Shown in pieces: positions 33,243 through 43,821 of a stretch of 64,000 bases of DNA (its first letter is position 1; each line of letters begins with the position of its first letter). The notes under the pieces were generated by a model that did no database searches, was not told where the DNA came from, and saw nothing but the letters and a program-made list of their open reading frames with translations. A program made the position numbers and the translations under genes. The DNA comes from Cenococcum geophilum 1.58 (taxonomy: Eukaryota; Ascomycota; Dothideomycetes; Gloniales; Gloniaceae). The stretch spans positions 126,194 through 190,193 of the forward strand of contig KV748270.1 in the NCBI GenBank assembly GCA_001692895.1. The letters run 5' to 3'.

Positions 33243-34641
33243 ATAGGTGTAGATCTGTATAAAATCTACTAATTTAAGTATTTCTACTATTCTTTAGTAT
33301 TAGTGTATTTAAGAAGCTCGCGGTTAATATAAACCTATATACTACCTCTTAAAAAGCTAGCGAATATTACTAATTAGGATAATATACCGGTAAATAATTA
33401 TAGACGTAGAAGAAGACCTCTAATGGCGAATTAATAATTTAGGTAGGACTTATTATCTATATAGGTGTCTTTGAAGTTACCTAGGTGCGGGAGCTTTAGG
33501 CTATAAATTCTAAATATCCTAAATACTTAATTAGCTTATTTATAGGCCAAAAAAGATAAGAGTAACTTAAGCATTTCTTTAATATCTCACCACCTCTACT
33601 AAAGGGCGTCAAACGTTAGGTTTTTAAGAAGGTTAAGCCGTTAATAACTCCCTTAGGTAAGGCGTTTAGGAAGTACATTATACCTAGATCTATAGTTAGC
33701 TTTAATAAGATAATAGTAAGGTTTACTAAATAATCTATAGCTATAATTAAATTACCTAGTAAGCCAGTACCTAAGGGCTTTAAGATATTAAGCCTTTATT
33801 AATATAGGTATTACTATAGCTTTATATTTACCTTACCTAGCTGCTTTTTTAGACTTCCTACTTAAATAGACTATTAAGATATTGTCTTCTTAAAGACCTT
33901 TAAGTACGTTTTTTACCTTACCTAACAGCTTCCTTTTTAGGCTTATTAATTTTACCTATTTTTAGATAACTACTTTATAAATATTCTATTACTCTAGGTG
34001 CTTTAATAACTTAGAATTGCTATAGCTGGCATAGCTTAATTAAACTTAAAGGACTATTTAGAGGTTCATAAAAGAGCTAATAAAAGGAAGGAAAGGCTAC
34101 CGTTTAACTTTATTATAGGAGTAGTCGTTAGCGGAGTTAATTTAGTGCTTTTAATTGTATAGTAGGATAAGAATTTAATACGGTTTTTAACAATAGCTTA
34201 CTTATACGGCAATAAGGACGTTAATAAAGTTAATTAGCGTCGGCCGCGGGCATATAATTCCTTCCTTAAAAAGCTAGTAGCTGACGTTTAGGGTAATAAC
34301 TTAATTAAGAAGTTAACGCTTTCTAGGCTCTCTATTAACTATAATAACTAAATAGGCGGTGTTAATATTTATAATTAGCTTTAAAGCTACTATACTACCT
34401 AGATTACTACTATATGTAATTAACTGCCCTTATTCTTCTAGGCGCTTAATGCGGCTATAATTAACGCCTATATTATTAGTAAAAAGATCTTTTAGACGTT
34501 AAGGAAGCCCTTTAAACCCCACCGCCGTTTCTATATACGATTGGTATAGAACCTTATTATTATAGGCAGTTAGTAAATAGGCCTAAATAAGCATAATACT
34601 AAGCGTTTTTTTTGTTAAAGCTTACCAAAATATAGGCAATA
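33243..34641 (+). pseudogene. PiggyBac-like transposase, C-terminal two thirds
   Basis: Plus-strand reading gives LGKAFRKYIIPRSIVSFNK then SIAIIKLPSKPVPKGFKIL (about 33640-33790), the D...GRS...KP...G(F/Y)K block of piggyBac-type DDE transposases (Pfam DDE_Tnp_1_7 type). Further on it reads YGNKDVNKVN, then INYNN.IGGVNIYN.L (about 34330-34385), the GGVD..DQL motif with Asp-to-Asn changes, and LNAAIINAYIISKK (about 34445-34485). Stops are RIP-type. The frame is cut at its 3' end by the LTR of Gypsy B2 at 34642. The 5' part is probably 1915-2466. Confidence 0.75.
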
Positions 34642-35061
34642 TGTAACGAAGCCTTATAGTAGGAACTATGGTAGACTTATTAATGGGCCGGGTATATAGG
34701 TAAATAAGAAGTTAACAACGTAATAATAACTAGTGAAGTAGTTACCTAATAGATTAACTCTAATTATATTCTAAGATTTACTATAAAGAAGAGAAACTAT
34801 CTATAGAGACCGTACGTCCTTAAATATATAACTTCTCCCCATAGTAAAGGGTTTAATACATTGGTACGTTAGTACGTTAGTATATCGCGTCCCAATATTT
34901 CCACGTTCCTATATTTTAAACTTATAACGTAACTAGCCATGTAACTTAATTACCCCTTATTCTATAGCTTAATTGGTTTTAGCGCCTCCTATACTATCTT
35001 AACTAACCCGTTTATATCTATTTTTAGTAGTTATACTACTGTTAATATAAGGTCCGTAATA
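34642..35061 (-). repeat. LTR of Gypsy B2
   Basis: TGTAACGAAGCC to GGTCCGTAATA. It diverges from the B LTRs by many transitions and a few short gaps. Confidence 0.83.
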
Positions 35062-35760
35062 CTATCCCCCTCCTCTTTATCTTTATCCTTAAAGATATCT
35101 CCTATCTCTAAGTTATTTATTAGAGGTATAACATTCCTATTTTTAATTTAATAACCTTTATTATTTCTAATACCTTTTATTAAATCCTTTACGTCTAATT
35201 ATCGTAACTAGCTAGTAATGTTTATTCTATTACTTGGCGAAGTTATACCGTCCTATTTTTATTATATAGAGAAGAAGTTAGTATATATCGCGATTACGTC
35301 TCTATCTAGTTGCTAACCTTCTTTCTATATTAAGTATACGCGAGCAAATATGCGATTACCCTATAATGTTTAACCTATCTCTAACGCTAAGTATATACGT
35401 CTTATTATTCTTTATAACCGTCTAGTTTCTTATCTAATCTGCATTAGGGTTGCGCGTATTAGTAGCAGCTAAAAAACTAGAGAGTAAGCTGGCTGAGGCC
35501 CTTACTAAGGTTTAACGTTGTTTTAATAAGGGGCCTTAGGCTCTAAAAGCTTAACTAAATACTTATACTCGCCTAAGCCGTCTAGCAAAGGTTTATAAAA
35601 AGGTACGCTTAAAAGAGCTTTATTTAGTAGAGTAAGGTCTATTTAAACTTAAGGCTAAGGAGGCTAAAAAAGATTTTAATTAAGAAGAGGCGGAAATAAC
35701 TTATACGCTGGTAGTAGATCTTTTAAATAATCTGGCTTATCTATCGCCTTTAACTAATCC
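35062..35760 (+). pseudogene. Gypsy B2 3' region with the possible antisense frame
   Basis: Plus-strand reading near 35460-35700 gives KKLESKLAEALTKVQR, LSRLAKVYKKVRLKELYLVE and LFKLKAKEAKKDFN, interrupted only by TAA/TAG at apparent Gln sites. It lies opposite to pol, between the chromodomain end and the LTR, as in copy B (15200-15440). It is likely a coiled coil if ever translated. Confidence 0.35.
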
Positions 35761-38142
35761 CTTTATCTTTAGCTCCTTTTTAATATTACCTAACCCGTTT
35801 TCTTCTAATACTTCTATACCTTTCCTATAGCATTTATTAAATTCTATAATAGTTCCTAAGTAGTCTTATTATAGCCTATTTACTTAACCTTATACTATAT
35901 TTTATTATTAATATCCTTATAACTAATAATCTTTAAAACTTACTATTTATTTTCCTCTTATCCTCTATATATATCTACTTTATAAACTAGTGGCTTAATA
36001 ATCCTATATACTGGCTCTAGCATTACAATATACTATATAGGGTAGATCTTTATCTTAGCTAATAGGTTTAACTTAAATATAACTAGTGAAATCCTCTATA
36101 TAATTTTAAAAGGTCTTAGTCTAACATAGTCTAACCTTGTACTTAGTTGTTAACTCTTAAAAATTTTATATAGTAGCTATACTTTATCCCCCTCCTTAAG
36201 ATCTAGCCCCTTAGATCTCTTAGCGTTATAGTACTTTTTTATTCTCTCTTATACCTTTTTCGCTAATTCTATAAGGTCTATATAAAGATTTATTAACATC
36301 TTTATTCTTTCTTTAGCTATACTGTAGTGGGGTAGAATGGACCACCTTTTAGTGCCTTGGCATTTTCCTGTATATATTGAGCCTTCGGCTTCTCTCCTTC
36401 TCTCTATCACGACCTACCGGAATACATTCTTTCCTTTCTTCTTACTGACTGCTTTCCTACTAATTGATTACGACTGACCGACCGACCGACCGACAGCACT
36501 GTGACTTTCCTATCTAAGAGTGGTCGTACCCTCCCACAATACTACTTATTTTCTTTACTTGCTACGGTAATAACGATATTCTTAGCTTATATCCGTAATT
36601 TGCCTTAAATAGTAATATGCCAATTTCTTTTTATAGTGTTATATTATATATAAACTATATAACTAGTAATAGTAATACCTAATTATTCTGTATATAATTA
36701 ATATAATGCCTTAAATACTATTCTAGCATCTAATTTAATCTTTCTATCTATCTGTCCGTCTGCGGATAATATACAATAAAAGTTGTTACTTTAACTCCTT
36801 ATTCCGCTAAGAATACTTCCTAAAATATTACTATAAATCTTAGATCTCTATCTAATATAATCTTACTTAATACTCTATATCTTGCGAATACTTCCTTAAT
36901 ATAGATTTTAGCAACATCCTCCACTAAGATTTCTTCTATGCATGCTATAAAGTAGCCCTATTTAGTTAACTTATCCATTATTATTAAGATTATATTATAT
37001 TCTTATCCGGTAATAGGATCTTTTAACTTTAGTAACTTAATAATAAAGTTCTATAATATAACCTCCTATAGTCTTTCTAGTATTTTAATAGGTTGTAGCC
37101 CTCTATACTACCTATACCTTATTAGTTTATTTCTTTAGCAATCTAAACATTCTTTTATTACTTATTTTTTAGCTATACCCTAAATTCCGTTAATAATATA
37201 TTCTTCCTAAAGTCTTAACACTAAGCCTATTACTCTATTGTGTCTTTAAGTTATTCCCTTATAAAAATCTTTTATAAAATACTCTGCTATGTTTTTTAGA
37301 ATATACTTTACTTCTTAATTTTTATATCTATCTATCTGTAAATCTTCTAGCTATACTTTTAGAATTCTTTATACCTAAAAGCTCTCTAGTATCTTATAAA
37401 CTTTTTCTAGTTTATTATCCTCTTAAGTTACTACTAGCTTAGGGTAATTATATCTAATTAATCCGTTCTTATCTCTGTATAGTATTACTCCTAATAGTTT
37501 CTTATTATTTTATAATTTAGCCTTTCTGCTTAGTACGTCTACTTTTATATTTTTAGTCCCTTTAATATACTAAATCTTAAAGTGGTATTCTATAAGTATC
37601 TCTACCTATTTAACCTGTCTCTAATTAAGTTCTTTTATTATTAGGAACCCTATTAGGTTCTTATAATCCGTCTTAACTATAAATAGTTTTTCTACGCCTT
37701 ATAAGAATGCTCTCCATTTTTTTAGTACTGTAACTATACCTAATAACTCCTTATTATAGATATTATAGTTTAACTTTAGCAGTGTTATCTTCCGACTATA
37801 ATATACTACTAGATGCTATATATTCCTATACTTCTATAGTAAGTATACTCCTAGTATAAAGCCTAATATTTATTTTTACAACTATATTAAGTCCTAATTA
37901 ATAGATCTTAAGGATTGGCTCCTAGGTAAATAACTCCTTAAGTTCCTTAAACAGCCTCTTCTACTTATTTCCCTATACTTATAGTTCCTCTTTCTTTATA
38001 AGCCTAGTAAACGGTTTAATATTCTTTAACCATTATACTATAAACCTCCTATAGTAGTTGCAAAATCCTAAAAATAACCTTAACTGCGTTATATTTTCCG
38101 GTTCTTGCTAACTTACTATAGCTTTAATCTTTTTTAGGTCCA
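35761..38142 (-). pseudogene. Gypsy B2 Pol remnant (RNase H, integrase, chromodomain)
   Basis: Parallel to the minus-strand Pol of Gypsy B. The integrase C-terminus and chromodomain lie at about 35790-36250 and the integrase core and RNase H toward 38142. It is heavily mutated and interrupted by the solo LTR. Confidence 0.75.
36323..36538. mobile_element. Solo LTR, not RIP-mutated (216 bp), TSD ATAC
   Basis: TGTAGTGGGG to CCTCCCACA, with TG...CA ends, flanked by ATAC at 36319-36322 and 36539-36542. Copy B has the uninterrupted sequence AGCTATACTACTTAT near 16020-16035. Composition is balanced and CpA/TpG rich, unlike everything around it, and includes a (GACC)n run near 36470-36490. The sequence occurs once in the window and its family is not recognised. 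A four-base duplication is readable; a fifth base may have been lost. Confidence 0.75.
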
Positions 38143-38700
38143 TAGTGCGTAAGCTACTACTAGATTACAAGGAAGCTATTACTATCCTAGGTAAAGTTCT
38201 ATTTAAATAGACCTGGAGGGAGACCTTAGTAATACTTAATCTTGGCGCTAAAGTAAATATAATTAACTAGCGATTTGATATAGAGTATAACTTTAAAATA
38301 CTAGACGTAAAATTACCTACTTACTTCTAGTTAAATAAAACTTAGGTATATTACTATAAGGCTTATAAGGTACTACTAAGAATAAAGAATAGCTAAGGTA
38401 AAATTAGGGAAGTAATCTTTATTTATTATAAAATGGCTAATATATCCCCTACTATTACCCTAGGTATACTAGGGTTAAAGAAGGCCTAACTTCTTATTAA
38501 CTATAAGGCGAAGGCATAGTAATAGAACCTAGATGGCTCGTCTCTATTACTATAAACCTTTAAGGGTTTTATAAGGTCTCTCTAGATAGAATCTAGAGTC
38601 TTCGCCCTAGTAATTGCTAGACTAATACTTAGTAAGTAAAATAACGGCAGCTTAGAACTATAGCGCTATAGCCTAAAGGCTATATACGTAATATTGAACG
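38143..38700 (+). pseudogene. Fragment of a third Gypsy-type polyprotein (protease region)
   Basis: Plus-strand reading gives LNLGAKVNIIN.RFDIEYNF then ILDVKLPTYF and REVIFIYYKMANISPTITLG. This fits a retroviral-type aspartic protease segment, with LNLGA for the LDSGA active-site motif and ILGLKKA downstream. It is not family A or B, whose protease sequences differ. It joins B2 abruptly in opposite orientation and has no LTR in the window. Confidence 0.6.
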
Positions 38701-39134
38701 TAGTATAATATAAGGGATATTTTTAAAAAAAAAATTTAAAAAAAGAGTTAAGCTTAGCTATGTGTTCCTCCTAGTAGGGCCCTATTGTATAAAACGGAAT
38801 ATAGCATACAAAACAGCTAAATCTTATTCTTTATAGCCTTGTATAGCATTTCTAGCTCCTACTATTATCTCGCGACTTTATTATAGTGTTAATTAATAAG
38901 TTTGCGAGCGGCTTATAAAAGCCTAGACGCTTAATAACTCTAAAATGGTACGCTTTAGTGCAGGCGGAGTAAAGGACCTATTTTTGCTATAGTTTTTGGT
39001 ATTAATATTCCTTAACTAGGCGCTATATAATATTTATTATTCCTTTTTACTTTTATAAAGGTAGGTAATGTTTAATTTAAATAGAGGCATAAAAGAGGGT
39101 ATTTTATAGGCGGCAATAGAACATAAGGTAGGTA
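38701..39134. other. Unassigned RIP-like sequence
   Basis: A run of ten A, three T and seven A bases lies near 38728-38747. No domain is recognised. The minus strand can be read as a Ser/Arg/Gln-rich frame and might be the tail of the piggyBac-like pseudogene at 39280-40860, separated from it by the MITE; this is a guess. Confidence 0.3.
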
Positions 39135-39274
39135 TCCCTTAACACGCTGGTTTGCGTCCTACCGTTATCAATAAGAACTACCCAATTAGATTAATTATAT
39201 AAAGCTATACGCGTTGTTTTAATTCGGTGTTCTGCACGGACCGCTTAATTTTAGGACGTAAGCGTGTTAAGGGA
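39135..39274. mobile_element. Short TIR element (MITE), 140 bp, TA flanks
   Basis: Terminal inverted repeats: left TCCCTTAACACGCTGG (39135 onward) and right, reverse-complemented, TCCCTTAACACGCTTACG. The outer 14 bp are identical. TA stands at 39133-39134 and 39275-39276. No coding capacity. A same-size relative lies at 47745-47885. The TIR also contains TTAA, the piggyBac target, so the exact edge could be four to seven bases further in. Confidence 0.65.
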
Positions 39275-39279
39275 TAATA

Positions 39280-40860
39280 TCCCGTTATTTACACGTTAAG
39301 GGCTCTATAGTTTAAGAGCTAATAGCTATTACCTATAATAGTATCTAGTAGGAAGGAGAATAGAGACTTTTAAGTCTTCTAATAGACTCTCTTAGTGTTA
39401 TAGTAAAACCTTAGCTAGTTAGTAATGTCTATGCCGTATATTTATTTATAAAGTCGGGTATATCTAATTCCGCTTTAAGCTTATTTTTAAATATCTTAAT
39501 GGTTTACCTATAGCCTATAGCCATTATAGTAGGCCGCTTTTAAAGCTTTGTAATATATAATATTAGCAGCTCTATAATATAGTATTAAGAGAGAGATACC
39601 TACTATTATAAACTATAAATAGGAAAAGAAATATTATAGCGTCCTTTTAGGCAAACTCCATTACCTAGTAACTCTTAAATAACTCTGCGTAGAGCGTACC
39701 CTATAAAATCTGCATGTTATAGCTTAATTTAAGGTTAGAAAGTAATACTAAAAAGCGCTTTATAGGTACCTTATTTTTCTACTCTATACGCTGCTTTAAA
39801 GGAGCTATATAAGCTATAGATAACTTAGACCCAGCCAAAGCCGCCTAGTTAACCTTAATTGTCTCTTTTTAAATATTGCATTCCTCCTCTTCTAGATTCT
39901 CTTACTATATATATTGTTCTAACTATTCTTACTACTCTAATCCCTAGCTCTCGCAGCCGTTTAAATAGCTTTATGCTGCTAAAGAGATTATTAAGCTATA
40001 CTACGTGCTTGCCTAGTAGATAAAGTCGCTTACTAGTAACATTATTGCGCTATATAAGGAGGTCTAATACTATAGCCTAAGCCCTTATTAAGGAAGGCTT
40101 TATTAAGGTCAACCGGGCCCTTTTTATCGCCTTTAGCATGCTATAGCCAACCTAGGACGTAAGATTAATTAGCTAAGACCTATATCTTAAATCCCTTAGG
40201 TGTAGGCTTACTAGGTATATTTATAATCTTAGGTATATAGCCTATAAACCTCCAGATAGTCTTAATAACCGCTAAGTACGGGCTAGGCCTCTAGAATTTG
40301 CGATAGAATACCTATAGATACTTAGAGAGCTTATTTATACGGTTAAACGTTATATAGAAGCTATTCTTTAGTATAGAACTATAACGAATATAGCGCTTAA
40401 GCTGCCTAAACCGGTTCCTTAATATATACTTAGTTACTTTATAAGTAGTGCCTTTTATAATAGGCTCCTAGTAGTCCTCTATAGCTAGTTCTATTATAAT
40501 TCCTATATAAATTATAACTCTAAAGTAGGCGTAGAGCTCCTACCTATATGTAGTTTTCTATGGCCTTGCCCTGCCCTTTAGGGCTTCCTTTTCTAATACG
40601 GAATGCGCCTCTATATACGTATTTGTCTAGCTAGCCATTTTATCTAGTATCTTATCTATAAAGAATAGGCGGAATAAGGCTAGAGGATTACTATAATTAG
40701 TGCCTTAAGGAACAGCGCCTTCTCCTAGGTCCCAGTAGTTGTCTATTTAAAAGGGAGTAAATGGCGGTACAGCCCATGGCTCTGGCAGTGGCTGTTTTAA
40801 TTTTTTGGTGCGAGGATCTTTCCACTTTACGTAGTCGATGTCATTAGATATGCGCCGCAT
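39280..40860 (-). pseudogene. PiggyBac-like transposase pseudogene
   Basis: Minus-strand ATG at 40860 (MRRISNDIDYVKWKDPRTKK). The reading continues through ALFRLFFIDKILDKMA, IEAHSVLEKEALKGRARP, ELYAYFRVIIYIGIIIELAI, INIPSKPTPKGFKI.VLAN (about 40200) and HAKGDKKGPVDLNKAF, and ends with GIDITN.LRFYYNTKRVY (about 39390-39440) followed by LLDTIIGNSY. These are the N-terminal and DDE blocks of fungal piggyBac-derived transposases (DDE_Tnp_1_7 type). The first 35 codons or so look undamaged; downstream RIP stops are frequent. It is about 520 codons, near the usual transposase length. Neighbouring sequence at 40973-40986 matches the MITE terminal repeat. Confidence 0.8.
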
Positions 40861-40972
40861 TGTATAGCATTAGAATGGGCAAAAATCGCAGCTTATTTGG
40901 TCTATTTACATGCTCAATTGATGCCTAGCTCAGCACGGTGTTCGAGCACGGTGCAGCTTGGCATTGCACCTC

Positions 40973-40986
40973 GGCGGGTCAAGGGA
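40973..40986 (-). repeat. Possible right terminal inverted repeat of the piggyBac-like element
   Basis: GGCGGGTCAAGGGA followed by TA; the reverse complement TCCCTTGACCCGCC parallels the MITE ends (TCCCTTAACACGCT and TCCCTTAACCCGTC). It lies about 115 bases upstream of the transposase start, where a terminal repeat is expected. Confidence 0.4.
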
Positions 40987-41169
40987 TAAACTCGTCACAT
41001 CTACTTATAAACGCCCCAAGGTCATTCTAGCCTTTCAGATCAACTGGAAAATGCAACATTCACATCTCCTCTAAAATTGCATCCGAACGAGCCTCTTCAG
41101 CTCTCTAAACCAGAATATCCCGCCCTAATTTCCTGAACTGATGTATCCCAAGATCAAGCAGACCGTCGA

Positions 41170-42654
41170 TCAGTCACGTTCGACTTGCCAGTTTACGTGT
41201 CGTCGTATAATCATCCGCTGTGAACTCTCACTGTTCACCGAACCGTCTTCTCGCAGACCGTCTTCCCGCGAACCGTCTCCTTGTGAGACATCCTCAAAGT
41301 ACGCCGAAGCCATGTAGTCTATTATTTCCGGACGGAGACGCAGTTCTCTGTTGGCTGGAGACGATGTTGACCCTTTCATCGAATCCATGTGAATGCTTCC
41401 ACCTCCGTATCCCGTTAAATCGTCCACTCCTATGTCCCCCAACCCCCCGGTCTTGAAGCTTTTGACAAACCCCTTGAGGCATGGTACTGTTGCGGAGATG
41501 AACGAGTATCCCAGTAAAATCTCTTGCCAGACCATTGTTGGCGTAATTGCTACACCCCTGTCACCGCTGCGGATAAATTGAGAGTACGCACGAAGATACA
41601 TGCCAAAGAAAATAGCATTCCTGAGATTGGTAAGCCCAGTAACTAAATGGGCAGTGGATAGCACCAATAGCCGGCACTCACGGTAATCGAAAGGAAAAAG
41701 CAAGAAGCACCAGTAACTTGCGCCTGAAACCCATTCGAAGAGGCTGGATGAAGACTGCGGGGATGGCAACGATTATAAGCTCGGTAAGTATATCTAGCGT
41801 CGTTGCCAGCTGTAAACGTAGTACCTAAAGAAGAGGTTATTAAGAGTGTTACAAATTCGCATCTTTAGCTTCCTATTCAAGGCTCGTCAGTCGTAAGAGT
41901 GAGGGGTGAAATACTTTGACGTCTTCAGCATAGAATGGAAGAGTATGCACTCACATCATTACCACAGTGGAAGTTCTCTTCTTGTTCAATTATGTGATCG
42001 GGTGAGCATGCCACCGAAACAGCTAAGCCTGATGCAACTGCGCAGGCTGTAACAATGCCTATGCCGATATTGCAGGTAACCCATACCTTCGTTTTATCAC
42101 GGGTAAATAATTGTCGCGTAATGAGGAGGACGGAGCACTTGGATAGACAGAGCCCAAATACAAGGAGTATACGACTTGCGAAAACCATCTAAGTAGATTG
42201 GAGTCCTTGTTAGCTTGAAGGGGAGGGATAGGCAGAGAAAGAAAAGGGGTAGATGTATATACTTTTGCCATTTCGTCTTGTTTTGTAGAAGCTGTGGATA
42301 AGCTCTTGCCTAGCCCGTTTGACAAGGCCGTGAAAATCATAACCCATTGCACCACTCCTAGGACCTAATGTGTAAACAATTAGTAAATTAAAACCAGCTT
42401 GAAGACAGATGGAACCACCGACATGACTGAACCCAAGCGTCAAGTCGTCCCAGTTCCAAATCCTAAATTTGATGACCAATCGAACGACGAATGTCAGGAG
42501 GGCGTAACATAGCGATAGAATGGTGACGACCCAGATTGGGGCTGCATGATCATTTGGCGTTACCGTAGTAAATCGGTTCCCTTAATTCCTTAGAAATGAA
42601 GTTTTCTGGATGGATTTGATGCGGGGGCAAACCGGTTGGAGGCGGGATTTCCAT
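41170..42654 (-). CDS. Rhodopsin-like integral membrane protein (SAT/PTH11 type), N-terminal frameshift
   Basis: Five exons on the minus strand: 42654-42419, 42357-42263, 42188-41955, 41824-41682, 41620-41170. Introns have GTGGTT, GTATAT, GTGAGT and GTGAGT donors, branch points TACTAAT, GCTAAC and CTTAC where readable, and AG acceptors; exons 2-5 join in frame. The protein would be about 385 residues with seven membrane segments. Typical blocks are FVVRLVIKFRIWNWDDLTLG, ALSNGLGKS, LSKCSVLLITRQLF, TTLDILTELIIVAIPAVFIQ, VLLAFSFRLP and ISATVPCLKGF, then a hydrophilic C-terminal tail. These mark the fungal rhodopsin-like domain of unknown ligand, found in PTH11-type receptors and many uncharacterised proteins. 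ATG 42654 opens MEIPPPTGLPPHQIHPENF and reads to IYYGNA, but the family sequence then continues one frame over (VTPNDHAAPIW). Either this is a real one-base indel, an extra mini-intron, or a sequencing error. Confidence 0.8.
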
Positions 42655-43821
42655 TTCCAATAGAACGCGTGATAATCTTTTAAGAATAAATTAAAGAATG
42701 GTGAGGTCGCTCTGAGGCCGCTTGCGATAGGGCTACTTGTAGGGCTCCTAGGAGACCTTCGAAACATAACGTAACAGTCAGTGAGGAATTGCGGCGCGAA
42801 GTAAATCCCTCCTGAGATGCTCTCCCAGAGAAGGAATTGGAGGGAGTGCCAGCGCAAAAGGAAAGCCGGCCAACTTCTCATCATGTGCGCTAAGTGGCTG
42901 ACGCCGTGGCTGACGCCGTAGCAGGGTTTAAGAATGAAGGAAGGGACAGGGACGCAATTAGTGGTCGAGTTTCAGCGCATGAGATACTTCGAACCAGTGA
43001 GCGTACCGAAGGAGCAGAGGCGGAAAAAGAAAGGCTGCCTACTTGCCCAAACCAGCAGATGGACCCTGTGGGCTGTTTTACGAGAGGAAAGGGCCCGCGG
43101 AACCACCCGAACCGTCCCGGCAGGTCAGTCAACCATGCTAGCGTCCCGGGGAACGACCAGCCAAATGCCGCCTGTGCGAACTGTGCCGCTCTTGTGACAA
43201 GGTACTGGCAGCACCCTGAAGCCCTCATCCTGCAGACAAAGATTGATTTGGTATTGGCTCCGGAGCCTGGTCGCCCTTGGCTTTGCGATAGGGATCATGA
43301 TTTGCCCTGGGCTCGTGTTTTGCAAGGTGCATGGACAGAGTGACAGTGGTCTCTCATCGCCCGGTGCAAGGTGACACACCAACGGGCCATGCAGCCCTGC
43401 TAGTATCACTGTTAAAGTCAAACAATCCCGCTATTCCAGCAGCCACTCGGTTATTTTGCATTATTCGTACTAGCAGAGAAGGTGTCTGTCCCGTTCGCAT
43501 GTCGAATCTCTCCGACCCCCGGAACCAGCGCGTCTCCCCGCATAGATAGAGGTGTGAACTCTCCCAATTCCCCGGTTTTTAAACGACCATTGCAGTTTCG
43601 TTCATCGGGCGATGCTCGATGCCTGACTCGTTAGCGTTCCAGGTCCAACAAACGATCTTCCGAGGAAATTCCTATTTCAGAGAACTCCTCCCGCGTCTAT
43701 TGTGAATTCTACAGCGACTGCGTCGTTCTCGTTGTCTGCCACCCCAGATTCCTTTCCTTCCACCTCTTTTGATTAATCCTCCACCGTGCAGGGCATATCG
43801 TGTTGCCATTGACACTCAGTC
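42655..43821. other. Divergent intergenic region (shared promoter area)
   Basis: Separates the rhodopsin-like gene (leftward) from the permease gene (rightward). A short tandem duplication (GTGGCTGACGCC, twice) lies near 42895-42920. Overlapping open frames of 60-150 codons at 42890-43549 run on both strands but show no domains or plausible splice structure. The last 100 bases before the permease ATG are pyrimidine-rich (CCTTCCACCTC), as is common in fungal core promoters. Not RIP-affected. Confidence 0.5.

Larger units (their letters stand above)
34642..38142 (-). mobile_element. Truncated Gypsy B copy (B2)
   Basis: One LTR (34642-35061, 420 bp) and the 3' part of the internal region, parallel to 8164-9010, 15200-16129 and 20927 to about 22395 of copy B. 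Similarity stops at about 38142, so Gag, protease and the RT active site are missing. It has no A2 or DIRS insertion and therefore supplies the empty sites for both. It carries a later solo LTR at 36323-36538. No second LTR is seen. Confidence 0.85.

Noticed and set aside
33243-34641. Captain (DUF3435) recombinase of a Starship element
   Set aside because: Considered for this block, but the readable motifs (KLPSKPVPKGFK, GGVNIYN) fit piggyBac transposases; no tyrosine-recombinase motifs and no cargo layout were seen.
42890-43549. Overlapping open frames of 60-150 codons on both strands upstream of the permease
   Set aside because: They overlap each other in several frames, lack domains and splice structure, and lie in the promoter region between two divergent genes; GC-balanced DNA gives such frames by chance.
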